64,000 bases of DNA, taken from an uncultured Massilia sp. (GTDB taxonomy: Bacteria > Pseudomonadota > Gammaproteobacteria > Burkholderiales > Burkholderiaceae_D). Position numbers and translations under genes: made by a program. Below, piece after piece: positions 23,119 through 33,588 of this stretch (its first letter is position 1; every line of letters begins with the position of its first letter). The DNA is taken from NCBI RefSeq assembly GCF_913773735.1, contig NZ_CAJYEB010000025.1, positions 62,001 through 126,000 of the forward strand, given 5' to 3'. A model generated the notes under the pieces. That model searched no databases and had not been told where the DNA came from. It saw only the letters and a program-made list of their open reading frames with translations.

Positions 23119-25893
23119 TCAGGTCTCCTGTTTCTTCAGCAGCGCGATGGCGGCGGCCAGGATCGCGGGATAGGCCAGCAGCAGCGGCCACAGCGCCCCG
23201 TGCAGGTCGCCCAGGTCCAGCGCCTTGCTGAAGACGCCGCGGCTGATGCCGAGCATGTGGCTGGCGGGATAGACCTGGCCCACCAGGCGCCCGAATCCTT
23301 CCAGCGAGGACACCGGATTGAGCAGGCCGGCGAACTGGATCGCCGGCAGCATGGTGCCGACCAGGGTGAAGAACATCGCCGCGATCTGGCTGCGCGTCAG
23401 CGCCGAGGCGAGCAGGCCGATCGCGGTCGTGCCGAGCACGTACACCAGCGTGGCCAGCGCCAGCGCGCCGAAGCTGCCGCGCACCGGCACGCCGAAGCAC
23501 GCGACGGCGGCGCCGCACATCGCCAGGAAGTTCAGCATGGCGAGGGCAACGTACGGCATCTGCTTGCCGACCAGGAACTCGGCGCGCGTGGTCGGCGTCA
23601 CGTACAGGTTGACGATCGAGCCGAGCTCCTTTTCGCGCACCACGGCCAGGGCGGTCAGCATCGCCGGCAGCATCAACAGCAGCAGGGGGATCACGGCCGG
23701 GACGATGGCGGGCAGGCTGCGCACGTCCGGGTTGTAGCGGTAGCGCGTCTCCACCGCGGCCGGCGGGAGCGCGCCCGCCAGGCCGCCTTCCTGCGCCCGC
23801 TGTTCCAGCCAGTGCTGGTGCAGGCCCTGCACGTAGCCGGTGATGGTGTCGGCGCGCTGCGGCATGGCGCCGTCGACCCAGACCCCGACCTCGACCGGGC
23901 GTCCGTGCGCCAGGTCGCGCGCGAAGCCGGACGGGATCTCCAGCGCCAGCGACAGGTCGCCGTCGCGCATGCGCGCGTCGAGGTCGGCGTAGTCGCGCAG
24001 CGGCGGGCGCGCCACGAAGTAGCGCGATCCCGCGATGGCCGCCAGGTAGTCGCGGCTGACCGCCGTGTCGTCGCGGTCCAGCACGGCGAAGCGCAGGTTC
24101 TCGACGTCCATGCTGAGCCCGAAGCCCATCACGAACATCAGCAGCAGGGAGCCGAACAGGGCCAGCGCGCCGCGGATCGGGTCGCGCCGCAGCTCGAGCG
24201 TCTCGCGCCAGAGGTAGGTGAACGCGCGCGCGGCGCCGTCCCGCCACGGCGCCCGGCGCCGCAGCCGCGCCGTTGGCGCGGCCGGTGGCGCGTCGGATGA
24301 GGCCGGCTGCGGGGCCGGCTGCGGGGGTGGCATCGCCGCGCCGGCCTCGGCGGCGCCGGCGTCGCGCAGCCAGGCGATGAACGCGTCCTCCAGCGTGGCG
24401 GCGCCGCGCGCGGCCACCAGCGCGGCCGGGGCATCGCAGGCCAGGACCTTCCCCGCGTGCATCAGCGAGATCCTGTCGCAACGCTGCGCCTCGTTCATGA
24501 AATGGGTCGAGATGAAGATCGTGACCCGGTCGCGGCGCGCCAGGTCGACCATCAGGCGCCAGAAGGCATCGCGCGCCAGCGGGTCGACGCCCGAGGTGGG
24601 CTCGTCGAGGATCAGCAGTTCGGGACCGTGGACCATCGCGACGGCCAGCGACAGGCGCTGGCGCATCCCCAGCGGCAGCCGGTCGGGCAGGGTGTCGAGC
24701 ACGTCTTCCAGGCCGAAGCGCGCCGCCATCGCCGCCGCGCGGGCCGCGACCTGCGCCTGCGGCACGTGGAACAGGCGCGCGTGCAGCACGAGGTTCTGGC
24801 GCACCGTCAGTTCCCCGTACAGCGAGAACGACTGCGACATGTAGCCGACCCGGTGCCGGGTGGCCAGGTCGCGCGCGTCCACCGGACGGCCGAACAGCCA
24901 GGCCTGGCCGGCGCTGGGCGGCAGCAGGCCGGTCAGCATCTTCATCGTGGTCGACTTGCCGCAGCCGTTCGAGCCGAGGAAGCCGAAGATCTCGCCGCGC
25001 CGGATCCGGAAGCCGACGCCGTCCACCGCGACGAAGTCGCCGAAGCGCACCGTCAGGTCCCTGGCCTCGATGGCGATCTCGGTGGCGTCGGCGGCCAGCG
25101 GCGGCACCTCCAGCGGCGCCTGGCCGGCGCGCCGCTCCACGGGCAGCAGGGCGACGAAGGCCGCCTCGAGCGAAGCGGCGCCGGTGCGGCGCAGCAGGTC
25201 CGCCGGCGCGCCGGTGGCCAGCACGCGGCCCGCGTCCATCGCCACCAGCCAGTCGAAGCGCAGCGCCTCGTCCATGTAGGCGGTCGCGACGATCACGCTC
25301 ATGCCGGGGCGCTGGCGGCGGATGGCGTCGATCAGTTCCCAGAACTGGGCGCGCGCCAGCGGATCGACGCCGGTGGTCGGCTCGTCCAGGATCAGCAGGT
25401 CGGGGTCGTGGATCAGGGCGCAGCACAGGCCGAGCTTCTGCTTCATGCCGCCGGACAGCTTGCCGGCGGGCCGGTCCAGGAAGGGATGCAGGCCGGTGCT
25501 GCGCGCCAGCAGGTCGATGCGGGCGCGGCGCTGGGCGCCGTCCTGGCCGAACAGGCGTCCGAAGAACTGCAGGTTTTCCTCGACCGACAGGGTCGGATAG
25601 AGGTTGCGCCCCAGGCCCTGCGGCATGTAGGCGATGCGCGGACAGACGCGCTCGCGGTGCCGGCGCGACGCCATGTCGCCGCCCAGCGCCATGACGGTGC
25701 CGCGCTGGATGCGGCGCGCGCCGGACAGCAGCGCCAGCAGGCTGGACTTGCCCACGCCGTCCGGCCCGATCAGGCCGATCACGCAGCCGGCCGGCAGGTC
25801 GAGGTCGAGCCGGTCGAGCGCGCGCACCTTGCCGTAGTCCAGCCCGACCCCGGCCAGCCTGGCCACCGGCGCGCTCGGGGCGACGGCCGTCAT
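23119..25893 (-). CDS. rbbA: RbbA-like fused double-ATPase/ABC-2 permease
   Basis: 924 residues. First ABC domain (about 10-240): [30 protein letters not shown]. Second ABC domain (about 270-490): GSNGCGKST, Walker [14 protein letters not shown], but the signature is LPLGMRQ instead of LSGGxxQ. Then a permease block (about 545-924) with its own extracytoplasmic loop. This ABC-ABC-permease fusion is the architecture of E. coli RbbA (YhiH), named for ribosome-associated ATPase activity but clustered with exporter genes. ATG 25893 overlaps the HlyD stop. The gene order yhiI-rbbA-yhhJ is the E. coli order, here with an added NodT outer-membrane factor. Confidence 0.88.
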   Translation of the reverse strand: MTAVAPSAPVARLAGVGLDYGKVRALDRLDLDLPAGCVIGLIGPDGVGKSSLLALLSGARRIQRGTVMALGGDMASRRHRERVCPRIAYMPQGLGRNLYPTLSVEENLQFFGRLFGQDGAQRRARIDLLARSTGLHPFLDRPAGKLSGGMKQKLGLCCALIHDPDLLILDEPTTGVDPLARAQFWELIDAIRRQRPGMSVIVATAYMDEALRFDWLVAMDAGRVLATGAPADLLRRTGAASLEAAFVALLPVERRAGQAPLEVPPLAADATEIAIEARDLTVRFGDFVAVDGVGFRIRRGEIFGFLGSNGCGKSTTMKMLTGLLPPSAGQAWLFGRPVDARDLATRHRVGYMSQSFSLYGELTVRQNLVLHARLFHVPQAQVAARAAAMAARFGLEDVLDTLPDRLPLGMRQRLSLAVAMVHGPELLILDEPTSGVDPLARDAFWRLMVDLARRDRVTIFISTHFMNEAQRCDRISLMHAGKVLACDAPAALVAARGAATLEDAFIAWLRDAGAAEAGAAMPPPQPAPQPASSDAPPAAPTARLRRRAPWRDGAARAFTYLWRETLELRRDPIRGALALFGSLLLMFVMGFGLSMDVENLRFAVLDRDDTAVSRDYLAAIAGSRYFVARPPLRDYADLDARMRDGDLSLALEIPSGFARDLAHGRPVEVGVWVDGAMPQRADTITGYVQGLHQHWLEQRAQEGGLAGALPPAAVETRYRYNPDVRSLPAIVPAVIPLLLLMLPAMLTALAVVREKELGSIVNLYVTPTTRAEFLVGKQMPYVALAMLNFLAMCGAAVACFGVPVRGSFGALALATLVYVLGTTAIGLLASALTRSQIAAMFFTLVGTMLPAIQFAGLLNPVSSLEGFGRLVGQVYPASHMLGISRGVFSKALDLGDLHGALWPLLLAYPAILAAAIALLKKQET

Positions 25894-26996
25894 GGCACCG
25901 TCTTGCCGGCGACGGCGGCCGGCCAGGGCGCCTTCGGATCGAGCCTGACCCAGGCCACCCCCGGCACCCCGGTCTTCACCTGGCGCAGGTAGGCCTGCAG
26001 CAGCCGCCGGTCGATCTGCGCCTTCACCCGGAACATCAGCTTTTGCCGCTCGCTGGCGGTTTCCACCGTCTTGGGCGTGAACTGGGCCGTGCTGGCGACG
26101 TAGGAAATCGTGGCGGGAATCGCGTACTGCGGGGCGGCATCGAGCACGATGCGCACCTCGGTGCCCAGGCCGACGCGGCCCGCGACGGTCTCGGGCAGGA
26201 AGAAGGTCATGTACACGTCGGACAGGTCGACCAGGTTCAGCACCTTGCCGCCCGCGCCCAGCACCTCGCCCGGCTGGGCGATGCGGTACTGCACCCGTCC
26301 GGCGCGCGGCGCGCTCAGGACGGTGTCGTCCAGTTCGGCGTCGATGCGCGCCACGGTGGCGCGCGCGGCGCCTTCGTTGGCGCGCGCGGCCAGCACCTGG
26401 GTGCGCGCCGCGGCGACGGCGGCGCCGGCGGCCCGTACCTGCGCGCGCGCGGCCGTCAGCGCGGCCAGCGTGCCGTCGACCCGGGCGCGGTCGTCGTCCA
26501 GTTCCTGCAGCGAGGACGCGCCGTCTTCGGACAGCGCCTGCGAGCGCACCAGGCGCCGCCGCGCGGCGTCCAGGTCGCTGGCGCGCTGGCCGACCAGCGC
26601 CTGCGCGGCGTCGCGGTCGCTCTCGCGCAGCGTGACCTCGGCGCGCGCGCCGGCCAGCGCGGCCAGCGCCTGCGCCTGGCGCGCCAGCGCTTCCTCGCGC
26701 TGGGCCTGCATGCTGCGCGTGTCCATGCGCGCGAGCAGTTGGCCGGCCTGCACGAAATCGCCTTCCTGCGCGACGATCTCGCGCACGCGCCCCGCGACCT
26801 TGGTCGCCACGTCGATCTCGGTCGCCTCGATCCGCCCGTTGCCGCTCACGAAGCCGGCCGCATCGTCGTGGCCGGCCCAGGGGCGCCACGCGGCGACGCC
26901 CCATGCCGCCGCGGCGAGCAGTACCGCGGCCAGTCCCGCCATCGCCAGCCGGTGGCGCTTGTCCATGCGTCGTTCATCCATGCGTCGTTCATCCAT
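25890..26996 (-). CDS. HlyD-family periplasmic adaptor (YhiI-like)
   Basis: 368 residues from ATG 26996. Transmembrane anchor at about residues 18-36, then the barrel-sandwich strand [22 protein letters not shown], a long alpha-helical hairpin (about 90-220, Ala/Arg rich) and the beta-barrel ([10 protein letters not shown]). It would connect the RbbA/YhhJ pump to the NodT channel. A 15-bp repeat places three in-frame ATGs at 26996, 26981 and 26966 ([15 protein letters not shown]). AGGGAG lies about 10 nt before the first, which I chose. Confidence 0.88.
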   Translation of the reverse strand: MDERRMDERRMDKRHRLAMAGLAAVLLAAAAWGVAAWRPWAGHDDAAGFVSGNGRIEATEIDVATKVAGRVREIVAQEGDFVQAGQLLARMDTRSMQAQREEALARQAQALAALAGARAEVTLRESDRDAAQALVGQRASDLDAARRRLVRSQALSEDGASSLQELDDDRARVDGTLAALTAARAQVRAAGAAVAAARTQVLAARANEGAARATVARIDAELDDTVLSAPRAGRVQYRIAQPGEVLGAGGKVLNLVDLSDVYMTFFLPETVAGRVGLGTEVRIVLDAAPQYAIPATISYVASTAQFTPKTVETASERQKLMFRVKAQIDRRLLQAYLRQVKTGVPGVAWVRLDPKAPWPAAVAGKTVP

Positions 26997-27000
26997 GCGT
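26964..27000 (-). repeat. 15-bp tandem repeat carrying alternative start codons of the HlyD gene
   Basis: Two full and one partial copy of a 15-bp unit (ATGGATGAACGACGC) lie at the 5' end of the adaptor gene. Each copy restores an in-frame ATG, so copy-number change would add or remove five residues and alter distance to the ribosome site. Confidence 0.8.
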
Positions 27001-27027
27001 CGTATCTCCCTGCGCCATCCGGATCGG

Positions 27028-28473
27028 TCATTCGTCATGCGCCGGCGCCAGCTCGGGCAGGCGCCGCGCGCCGCCGCCGAGGGCGCGGTACAGCGCCACC
27101 TGGGCCGACAATTGCTGGCGCTGCAGTTGCACCAGTTGCTGCTCGGCGCCGAAGCGCTCGCGTTCCGCGTCCAGCACCTCGAGGTAGGCGGCGGCGCCGC
27201 TGTCGTAGCGCAGCTTGGCCACGCGCGCGCGCTCGCCCTGCAGCAGCACGGTCGCCTGCAGCGCCTGCGCCTGGCCGGACAGCCAGCGCCGGGCCGCGAG
27301 CGCATCCGCCACGTCGCGGAACGCGCCCTGGATGGCGCGCTCGTACTGGACCAGCGCCTGCTCGCGGCGCGCTTCGGACACGCCCAGCTGGCCCGCCAGG
27401 CGCCCGCCGTTGAAGACCGGCAGCGCCAGCGCCGGCGCGACGGTCCAGGCGCGGCTGTCGCGCTCGAACAGGCTGTCGAGCGCCGTGCTGGCCGCGCCGG
27501 CCGACGCGGTCAGGGCGATGCGCGGGAAGAACGCGGCGCGCGCGGCCTGCACGTTGGCGCGCGCGGCGCGCAGCGCGTGTTCGGCGGCCACGACGTCCGC
27601 GCGTTCCTGCAGCAGTGCCGACGGCAGGCCGGGGGCCAGTTCGCGCGCCAGCCGCAGGTCGCCGAGCGGGCCGGCGGCCGGAGCCAGCGTCACCGGCGTG
27701 CCCGCCAGCAGGTCGAGCAGGGCCGCCTGCTGGGCGCGCGCCTGCTCCAGTTGCGCGACCTGCGCGAGCGCCTGCTGGCGCAGCAGCTCGACCTGGGTCA
27801 GGTTCAGGCGCGACGCCGCGCCGAGCGCATGGCGGCGCCGGAAGATGCGCAGGGACTCGTCGCGCGACGCCAGCGTGCGCCGCGCCAGCGCCAGGCGCTC
27901 GTCCAGTTCGCGCAGGCCCAGGTAGGCGTCCGCGACCTGCGCGACCAGGCTCGTGCCGGCGAAGCGGCGCGCGGCGTCCGCCGCCAGCCAGCCGTCGAGG
28001 GCGGCGCGGTTCAGGCTGCGCAGGCGACCCCACAGGTCCAGTTCCCAGTCGGCGAAGCCGATGCCGGCCTGGAACTGGTTGCCGAGCATCGAGCGGCCGG
28101 TGGGACTCTGGGCCGGCGCCACCTGCGCGCGCGTGCCGGCCAGGCTGGCGGCCACGAACGGGTAGCGTCCGCTGCGCTGGACGTCGTAGGCGGCCGCCGC
28201 CTCGCGCACGCGCAGCTCGGCCGCGCGCAGGTCGCGGCTGTTGTCCAGCGCCACGGCGAGGATGCGGCGCAGCTCCGCGTCCAGGAAGAAGTCGCGCCAT
28301 GCGGGCAGCGCGGGCGCGTCCGCCCCGCCGTCCGCGCGGCTGTCGGGATAGGCGGCGGGCAGCGGCGCCGGCGGCAGCGGCGCCTCGGGAGCGGTGGCGC
28401 AGGCGCCGACGGCCAGGCACAGCGCCGGTGCCGCCAGCCGCGCGGCCCAGCCGCGGATGCGGGGGGCGCTCAT
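27028..28473 (-). CDS. NodT-family outer-membrane efflux lipoprotein (TolC-like)
   Basis: 481 residues. Signal peptide with lipobox AVGAC (Cys about residue 25). Two OEP repeats follow: ELRVREAAAAYDVQRSGRYPFV in the first half and ALRAARANVQAARAAFFPRIALTASAG in the second, with typical LLAG and RYDSGAAAYLEVLDAER segments. It forms the outer-membrane channel for the tripartite exporter encoded immediately downstream. ATG 28473 overlaps the end of the MaoC-Pta gene (ATGA), so export and acetyl-CoA metabolism genes are translated in one unit. Confidence 0.92.
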   Translation of the reverse strand: MSAPRIRGWAARLAAPALCLAVGACATAPEAPLPPAPLPAAYPDSRADGGADAPALPAWRDFFLDAELRRILAVALDNSRDLRAAELRVREAAAAYDVQRSGRYPFVAASLAGTRAQVAPAQSPTGRSMLGNQFQAGIGFADWELDLWGRLRSLNRAALDGWLAADAARRFAGTSLVAQVADAYLGLRELDERLALARRTLASRDESLRIFRRRHALGAASRLNLTQVELLRQQALAQVAQLEQARAQQAALLDLLAGTPVTLAPAAGPLGDLRLARELAPGLPSALLQERADVVAAEHALRAARANVQAARAAFFPRIALTASAGAASTALDSLFERDSRAWTVAPALALPVFNGGRLAGQLGVSEARREQALVQYERAIQGAFRDVADALAARRWLSGQAQALQATVLLQGERARVAKLRYDSGAAAYLEVLDAERERFGAEQQLVQLQRQQLSAQVALYRALGGGARRLPELAPAHDE

Positions 28474-29918
28474 TGCACCGTCCCTTGTGCCGGTCCTTGC
28501 TCCGTTCCTTGCGCCACCGATGGCGCCGCCGCCGCGACCAGCGCGCGGCGCGCCAGCAGGGCGGCCAGCGCGCACGAGGCGAGCCGCGCCAGCGGACCGT
28601 CGCCGCGGCCGGCCAGCACGATGGGCACGCGCGCGCCCAGCACGATGCCGGCCACCTGGGCGTCGGCCAGGTAGGCGAGCTGCCTGGCCAGCATGTCGCC
28701 GGCCTCCAGGTCCGGCACCACCAGGATGTCGGCCCGGCCCGCGACCGGCGACGTGAAGCCGCGCCCGGCCGCCGCCTCGTCCGCGACGGCCAGGTCGAAG
28801 GCCATCGGCCCGTCGACGAGCGCGCCGCCGATCTGGCCGCGCTCGGCCATCTTGCACAGCGCCGCCGCCTCGATGGTCGAGGGAAGCTTCGCGTACACCG
28901 TCTCGAGGGCCGACAGGATGGCGACGCGCGGCGCCGCGATGCCCAGCGCCTGCGCGAGGTCGACCGCGTTCTGCACGATGTCGCGCTTGTGTTCGAGCGT
29001 CGGGCGGATGTTGATCGCGGCGTCCGTGATCAGGAGCGGACGCGGGCAGGCCGGCACGTCGGCCGCGTACACGTGGCTGATGCGCCGGCCGGTGCGCAGG
29101 CCGCGCTCGCGCTCCAGCACGGCGCGCAGCAGTTCGCGGCTGGACAGGGCGCCCTGCATGAGGGCCTGCACCTCGCCGGCCCGCGCCAGCGCCACCGCCG
29201 CCTCGGCCGCGGCCTGGCTGTGCGGGACGTCGACCAGGCGCACGCCGTCCAGGCCGGCGCCGGCGGCGGCGGCCGCCTGGCGGATGCGCGCGACCGGACC
29301 CACCAGCACCGGTTCGACCAGGCCGTGCGCGGCCGCGTCGAGGGCGCCGCGCAGCGACGCGGCGTCGACCGGGTGGACCACGGCCGTGGTCACGCGCGGC
29401 GCGGCGCCGGCCGCCGCCAGCAGCGCGCGGTAGTGCGTGCCCGGCGCGCGCAGGCTGACCTCGGGCAGGGCCACGCGCGGGCGCGCCACTTTCTCGGCCG
29501 GCGCGATGACGTCGGCGGTGCCGGCCACGACCCGCTGGCCGTCCTGGTTGGTCACGGCGCAGTCGAGCGCGACCCGGCGCTTGTCCGGCTCGAGCCGGGT
29601 GACGGTCAGGGTCACGGTGACGCTGTCGCCCAGGCCGATCGGCTTGAGGAAGCGCAGCGACTGGCCCAGGTAGATCGTGCCCGGACCGGGCAGCAGCGTG
29701 CCCAGCACCGTGGAGACCAGCGCGCCGCTCCACATCCCGTGCGCGATCACCTTGTGGAACATGTCGCTGCGCGCGTACTCGTCGTCCACGTGGGCGGGAT
29801 TGACGTCGCCCGACATCACGGCGAACAGCGCGATGTCCTTGCGCGTCAGCGTGCGCGTCAGGCTGGCGCTGTCGCCCACGCGCAGCTCGTCGAAGGTGCG
29901 GTTCTCGATCGTGTCCAT
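28470..29918 (-). CDS. MaoC-like hydratase fused to phosphate acetyl/butyryltransferase
   Basis: 482 residues. Residues about 5-145 are a MaoC/hot-dog domain: SGDVNPAHVDDEYA matches the (R)-enoyl-CoA hydratase motif, with Asp and His as catalytic candidates. Residues about 165-470 are a PTA_PTB domain (VLVGPVARI, LITDAAINIRPTLEHKRDIVQNAV, GADILVVPDLEAGDML-like GRADILVVPDLEAG). This fusion is annotated in Proteobacteria as bifunctional enoyl-CoA hydratase/phosphate acetyltransferase. Next to a PHA synthase the MaoC part could provide (R)-3-hydroxyacyl-CoA, while the Pta part could make acetyl-phosphate when oxygen is short. ATG 29918 has GAGGGAC upstream. Confidence 0.88.
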   Translation of the reverse strand: MDTIENRTFDELRVGDSASLTRTLTRKDIALFAVMSGDVNPAHVDDEYARSDMFHKVIAHGMWSGALVSTVLGTLLPGPGTIYLGQSLRFLKPIGLGDSVTVTLTVTRLEPDKRRVALDCAVTNQDGQRVVAGTADVIAPAEKVARPRVALPEVSLRAPGTHYRALLAAAGAAPRVTTAVVHPVDAASLRGALDAAAHGLVEPVLVGPVARIRQAAAAAGAGLDGVRLVDVPHSQAAAEAAVALARAGEVQALMQGALSSRELLRAVLERERGLRTGRRISHVYAADVPACPRPLLITDAAINIRPTLEHKRDIVQNAVDLAQALGIAAPRVAILSALETVYAKLPSTIEAAALCKMAERGQIGGALVDGPMAFDLAVADEAAAGRGFTSPVAGRADILVVPDLEAGDMLARQLAYLADAQVAGIVLGARVPIVLAGRGDGPLARLASCALAALLARRALVAAAAPSVAQGTEQGPAQGTVQ

Positions 29919-29928
29919 CGCGTGTCCC

Positions 29929-31752
29929 TCAGCGCTGGAAGACATAGCGTCCGGGCGCCGGCTCCAGCGGCGCCAGGCCGCGCTGCGGATTGCCCATCGG
30001 CGGCGGCGCCACGCGGCCGCTGCCGGCCGCCGCCAGCCAGTCGGCCCAGGCCGGCCACCACGATCCCGCGCGCGGCGGCGTCGCGGCGGCCCAGTCCTCC
30101 GGGGCCACGTAGCTGTCGCCGTCGCTGCGCCGGGCGCTGCGGAAGTGGCGGCCGCGGTGCCCGGGCTCGCTGACGATGCCGGCGTTGTGGCCGCCGCTGG
30201 TGAGCACGAAGGTGACGTCGGCGTCGGCCACCAGGTTGATCTTGTAGACCGACTTCCAGGGCGCCACGTGGTCGGTCTCGGTGGCCACCACGAAGCACGG
30301 GACGCGGATGTCGGCCAGCGCCACCGGCTGGCCGTCGACCCGGTAGCGTCCCTCGAACAGGTCGTTCTTCAGGAACAGGCGGCGCAGGTATTCGCTGTGC
30401 ATGCGGAACGGCATGCGCGTGGCGTCGGCGTTCCATGCCATCAGGTCGTTCATCGGCCGGCGCCGGCCGAGCAGGTAGTCGTTGACCGCGCGCGACCACA
30501 CCAGGTCGTTCGAGCGCAGCAGCTCGAATGCGCCCGCCATCTGGCGTGTCTGCAGGTAGCCCTGGCGCCACATGATGTCTTCCAGGTAGTCGAGTTCGCT
30601 GTCGTCGACGAACAGCGTCAGTTCGCCGGCCTCGGTGAAGTCGGTCTGCGCGGCCAGCAGTGTCATCGTGTTGATGCGCGCGTCGCGCCGGCGCGCCAGC
30701 CAGGCCGCGGCGATCGCCAGCAGCGTGCCGCCCAGGCAGTAGCCGACCGTGTCGATGCGGCGGTCGGGGACGATGGCGGACACGGCGTCGAGCGCCGCCA
30801 GCACGCCCAGCCGCAGGTAGTCGTCCATGCCGAGGTCGCGGTCGGCCTCGGTGGGATTGCGCCAGGAGATCATGAAGACCGTGTGGCCGCGCCCGACCAG
30901 GTAGCGCACCAGCGAATTCCCCGGCGAGAGATCGAGGATGTAGTACTTCATGATCCAGGCCGGCACCACCAGCACGGGTTCGGCCTGCACGTCGGGCGTG
31001 GCGGGCGCGTACTGGATCAGTTCGACCAAGCGGTTGCGCAGCACGACGCGGCCGGGCGTGGCGGCCACGGTCCTGCCGGGCACGAAGTCCTCGGCGCCGG
31101 CCGGCGCCTTGCCGGCGGCCTGGCGGCGCCAGTCCTCGGCCAGGTTGGCGGCCCCGCGCAGCAGGTTCATGCCGCCTTCCGCCGCCGTCGCCTGCAGCAC
31201 CTGCGGATTGGTCGCCACGAAGTTGACCGGCGAGACCATGTCGAGCAACTGGCGCGCGGCGAACGACACCACCTGTTCGTGGTGCGGCGAAACCCCGCCG
31301 ATGCCGGTCGTCGCGTTGTGCCACCACTGCTGGTTGAGCAGGAAACCCTGGTGGATCGCATTGAACGGCCAGCGCTGCCAGGCCGCGTCGTCGAAGCGGC
31401 GGTCCTGCGGCAGCGGCGCGATGCAGGGTTCCGGCGTGCCGGCCAGCGCGCGCGTCGCGTACTGGCCGAAGCGTCCGCCCTTGCGCACGGCCTTCTCGCA
31501 CAGGCGCGCCCATTTGCCCGGCGACTGGGCCAGGTGCAGGGCCCAGTCCATCCAGGCCAGCGTCAGCGCGGCCGGGGAGATGCCCGACGTCAGCCGGCCC
31601 ATGGCGGCATGCAGCAGGCGGTCGGCGGTGGTGGGCGCCTCGATGTCCGCGCTGGCGGCCGGGCCGGGCGCGGCGCCGGGCAGGTCGCGCGGCAATTCGG
31701 GAACCGGGACAGCGGCGGGGGCGGCGATGGGGAGCGGATGCGGATTGTTCAT
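29929..31752 (-). CDS. phaC: Class I-type poly(3-hydroxyalkanoate) synthase
   Basis: 607 residues. It polymerises hydroxyacyl-CoA into storage granules. The N-terminal PhaC domain contains SPVNFVATNPQVLQAT; the catalytic domain has the synthase lipase-like box GYCLGG with nucleophilic Cys at about 338, Asp in ATETDHVAPW (about 493) and His in SGGHNAGIV (about 521). The first 60 residues are a Pro/Ala-rich leader. It ends 10 bp before the hydratase/Pta gene and follows a universal stress gene by 13 bp. No phaA, phaB or phasin is nearby, so this may be an accessory, oxygen-responsive synthase. Confidence 0.92.
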   Translation of the reverse strand: MNNPHPLPIAAPAAVPVPELPRDLPGAAPGPAASADIEAPTTADRLLHAAMGRLTSGISPAALTLAWMDWALHLAQSPGKWARLCEKAVRKGGRFGQYATRALAGTPEPCIAPLPQDRRFDDAAWQRWPFNAIHQGFLLNQQWWHNATTGIGGVSPHHEQVVSFAARQLLDMVSPVNFVATNPQVLQATAAEGGMNLLRGAANLAEDWRRQAAGKAPAGAEDFVPGRTVAATPGRVVLRNRLVELIQYAPATPDVQAEPVLVVPAWIMKYYILDLSPGNSLVRYLVGRGHTVFMISWRNPTEADRDLGMDDYLRLGVLAALDAVSAIVPDRRIDTVGYCLGGTLLAIAAAWLARRRDARINTMTLLAAQTDFTEAGELTLFVDDSELDYLEDIMWRQGYLQTRQMAGAFELLRSNDLVWSRAVNDYLLGRRRPMNDLMAWNADATRMPFRMHSEYLRRLFLKNDLFEGRYRVDGQPVALADIRVPCFVVATETDHVAPWKSVYKINLVADADVTFVLTSGGHNAGIVSEPGHRGRHFRSARRSDGDSYVAPEDWAAATPPRAGSWWPAWADWLAAAGSGRVAPPPMGNPQRGLAPLEPAPGRYVFQR

Positions 31753-31765
31753 GGCGGCGTGCGGG

Positions 31766-32602
31766 CTAGTGGGCGAGGAGGGTCGGGACCGTGGTGGCGC
31801 GCAGCAGCGCCTCCGTCGTCCCGTCGAGCAGGCGTTCGCGCAGGCGCGGGCGGCCGTAGGCGCCCATGACGAGCAGGCCGGCGTCGTCGCGGGCAATATG
31901 CGCCAGCAGCGCCGCGCCGACGCCGTGCGGCGCGCCCGCGTGGGCGGCGTGCGTGCGGATGCCGTGGCGTGCCAGCCAGCCGGCCAGCGCCAGGCAGGGA
32001 TCGTCGTCGATGCGCGGCGCCGGCCCGTGCGCCTCGACGTGCAGCACGGTGACGGCGCGCGCGCGGCGCAGCAGGGGCAGGGCGGCGGTGACGGCGCGGG
32101 TCGCGGCGGTGCTGCCGTCCCACGCCACCAGCGCCGCGCCGTCCAGGCCGGCGTGCCGGCCCGCGCGCGGCAGCACCAGCAGCGGCCGCCCCGCGTGCAG
32201 CAGGAGCTGCGCCGGCAGGTCGCCCGAGGCCGGCGGCGCCACGATGCCGTGTTCCGGCTGGCCGACGATGGCCAGGTCGGCATAGCGCGCCTGCAGCGCC
32301 AGGCCGCCGTCGATGTCGTCGTCGACCAGGCGCGCCTCGAAGGAGGCGACGTCTTCCGCGCGCGCGACGCGTTCGAAGCGTTCCAGCGCTTCCCGTGCGT
32401 CGGCGCGCAGCGCGGCGCAGCACGTGGCCAGCGCGGGGCCGCCGTGCGCCAGCACCTGCGGCGGCACGAAGCGCGACACGCCGGTCGCGGCGGCGCCGAC
32501 CAGGTGCGCGGCGAAGGTGCGCGCCAGCCGCGCGGCCAGGCGCAGGCGCTCGTCGGCCGCGGCGGCCAGGTCCGCATGGACGAGGATGGTCTTGTAGCAC
32601 AT
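31766..32602 (-). CDS. Universal stress protein, tandem UspA domains
   Basis: 278 residues in two UspA repeats. The C-terminal repeat carries the ATP-binding pattern G-x2-G-x9-G in GAYGRPRLRERLLDGTTEALL (residues about 250-270), and both begin with the expected strand (YKTILVHADL; ALVAWDGSTAATRA). ATG 32602 has AAAGGAAA upstream. Tandem Usp proteins often accumulate under oxygen limitation or stasis; the operon position downstream of an ANR box agrees with that. Confidence 0.9.
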   Translation of the reverse strand: MCYKTILVHADLAAAADERLRLAARLARTFAAHLVGAAATGVSRFVPPQVLAHGGPALATCCAALRADAREALERFERVARAEDVASFEARLVDDDIDGGLALQARYADLAIVGQPEHGIVAPPASGDLPAQLLLHAGRPLLVLPRAGRHAGLDGAALVAWDGSTAATRAVTAALPLLRRARAVTVLHVEAHGPAPRIDDDPCLALAGWLARHGIRTHAAHAGAPHGVGAALLAHIARDDAGLLVMGAYGRPRLRERLLDGTTEALLRATTVPTLLAH

Positions 32603-32727
32603 CGTTGTTTCCTTTCGCGGCCCGGCCCCGGGCCGCCATGGTTGGCATGCATGGCCGGCGATGGCCGGCGGCCGGGCGCACCGCCATCGCCTGCCGTGTC
32701 CGCCGCGCCCTGGCGGGGCCGGTCCTG

Positions 32728-33588
32728 TCAGTGGGCGAGCAGCAGGGGCACCGGGCAGCGCGCGAGCAATGCGCGCGTCACCCCGCCCAGCACCCATTCG
32801 CGGTAGCGGCTGTGGCCGTAGGCGCCCGCGACCACCAGGCCGGCGCCGCAGTCGCGCGCCAGCGCCAGCAGCGCGTCGCCGGCGGTGGAGACGGTGCGTT
32901 CCAGGACGACGTCGACGCGCACGCCCTGGCGCGCCAGGTACAGGGCCATGTCGGCGCCGGGCTGCTCGCCGTGCAGCTCGGACAGCTCGTCCGGGTTGAC
33001 GAGGGCCAGCTCGACGCTGTCCGCCTGCCGCAGCAGCGGCAGGGCGGCGCCGATCGCGCGCAGCGCCTGCAGGCTGCCGTCCCAGCCGACCACGGCGCGG
33101 CCCGGGATCGGCAGGCCGCCGTAGGATGGCGGCACCACCAGTACCGGCCGCGCGCCGTGCAGCGCCAGGAATTCGGGCAGGCCGCGCACGTGCGGCGCGA
33201 GGCCGCCATCGTCCGCCTGCGCCGGCGTGGCCGGATCCTGGCTGAGCACGACGAGGTCGGCGTAGCGCGATTGCAGCAGCAGGGCGTAGCGGGCATCGTC
33301 GTCGATCACGCGGGTCTCGACGGCGTCGACGCCGAGCTGCTGCGCGGCGCGCCGGAACGCTTCCAGGCGCGCCCCGGCGGCCTCGCGCAGCCCGCGGAAA
33401 TCCCTGTCCGGATCGGGCGCCGGCGCACCCATCGATCCCGTCAGGACCGCATAATCGAGCCAGGAAATGCCGGTGGCGGCGCTGCCGACCAGGTGCGCCT
33501 GGTGCTGCCCGGCCAGCAGCGCGGCCGCGCGCACGCGGCTGTCCTGGCGCGGCTGGCCGTCGATATGGACCACGATCGTCTTGTACAT
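32728..33588 (-). CDS. Universal stress protein, tandem UspA domains
   Basis: 286 residues, a paralogue of the next gene. First strand MYKTIVVHIDGQ, second repeat AVVGWDGSLQALRAIGAALPLL, and ATP motif GAYGHSRYREWVLGGVTRALL near the end. ATG 33588 is preceded by AAAGGAGATCCC, a strong ribosome site. It is the first gene of the minus-strand usp-usp-phaC-pta-exporter operon. A 125-bp gap separates it from the second usp gene, which could contain an additional promoter. Confidence 0.9.
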   Translation of the reverse strand: MYKTIVVHIDGQPRQDSRVRAAALLAGQHQAHLVGSAATGISWLDYAVLTGSMGAPAPDPDRDFRGLREAAGARLEAFRRAAQQLGVDAVETRVIDDDARYALLLQSRYADLVVLSQDPATPAQADDGGLAPHVRGLPEFLALHGARPVLVVPPSYGGLPIPGRAVVGWDGSLQALRAIGAALPLLRQADSVELALVNPDELSELHGEQPGADMALYLARQGVRVDVVLERTVSTAGDALLALARDCGAGLVVAGAYGHSRYREWVLGGVTRALLARCPVPLLLAH

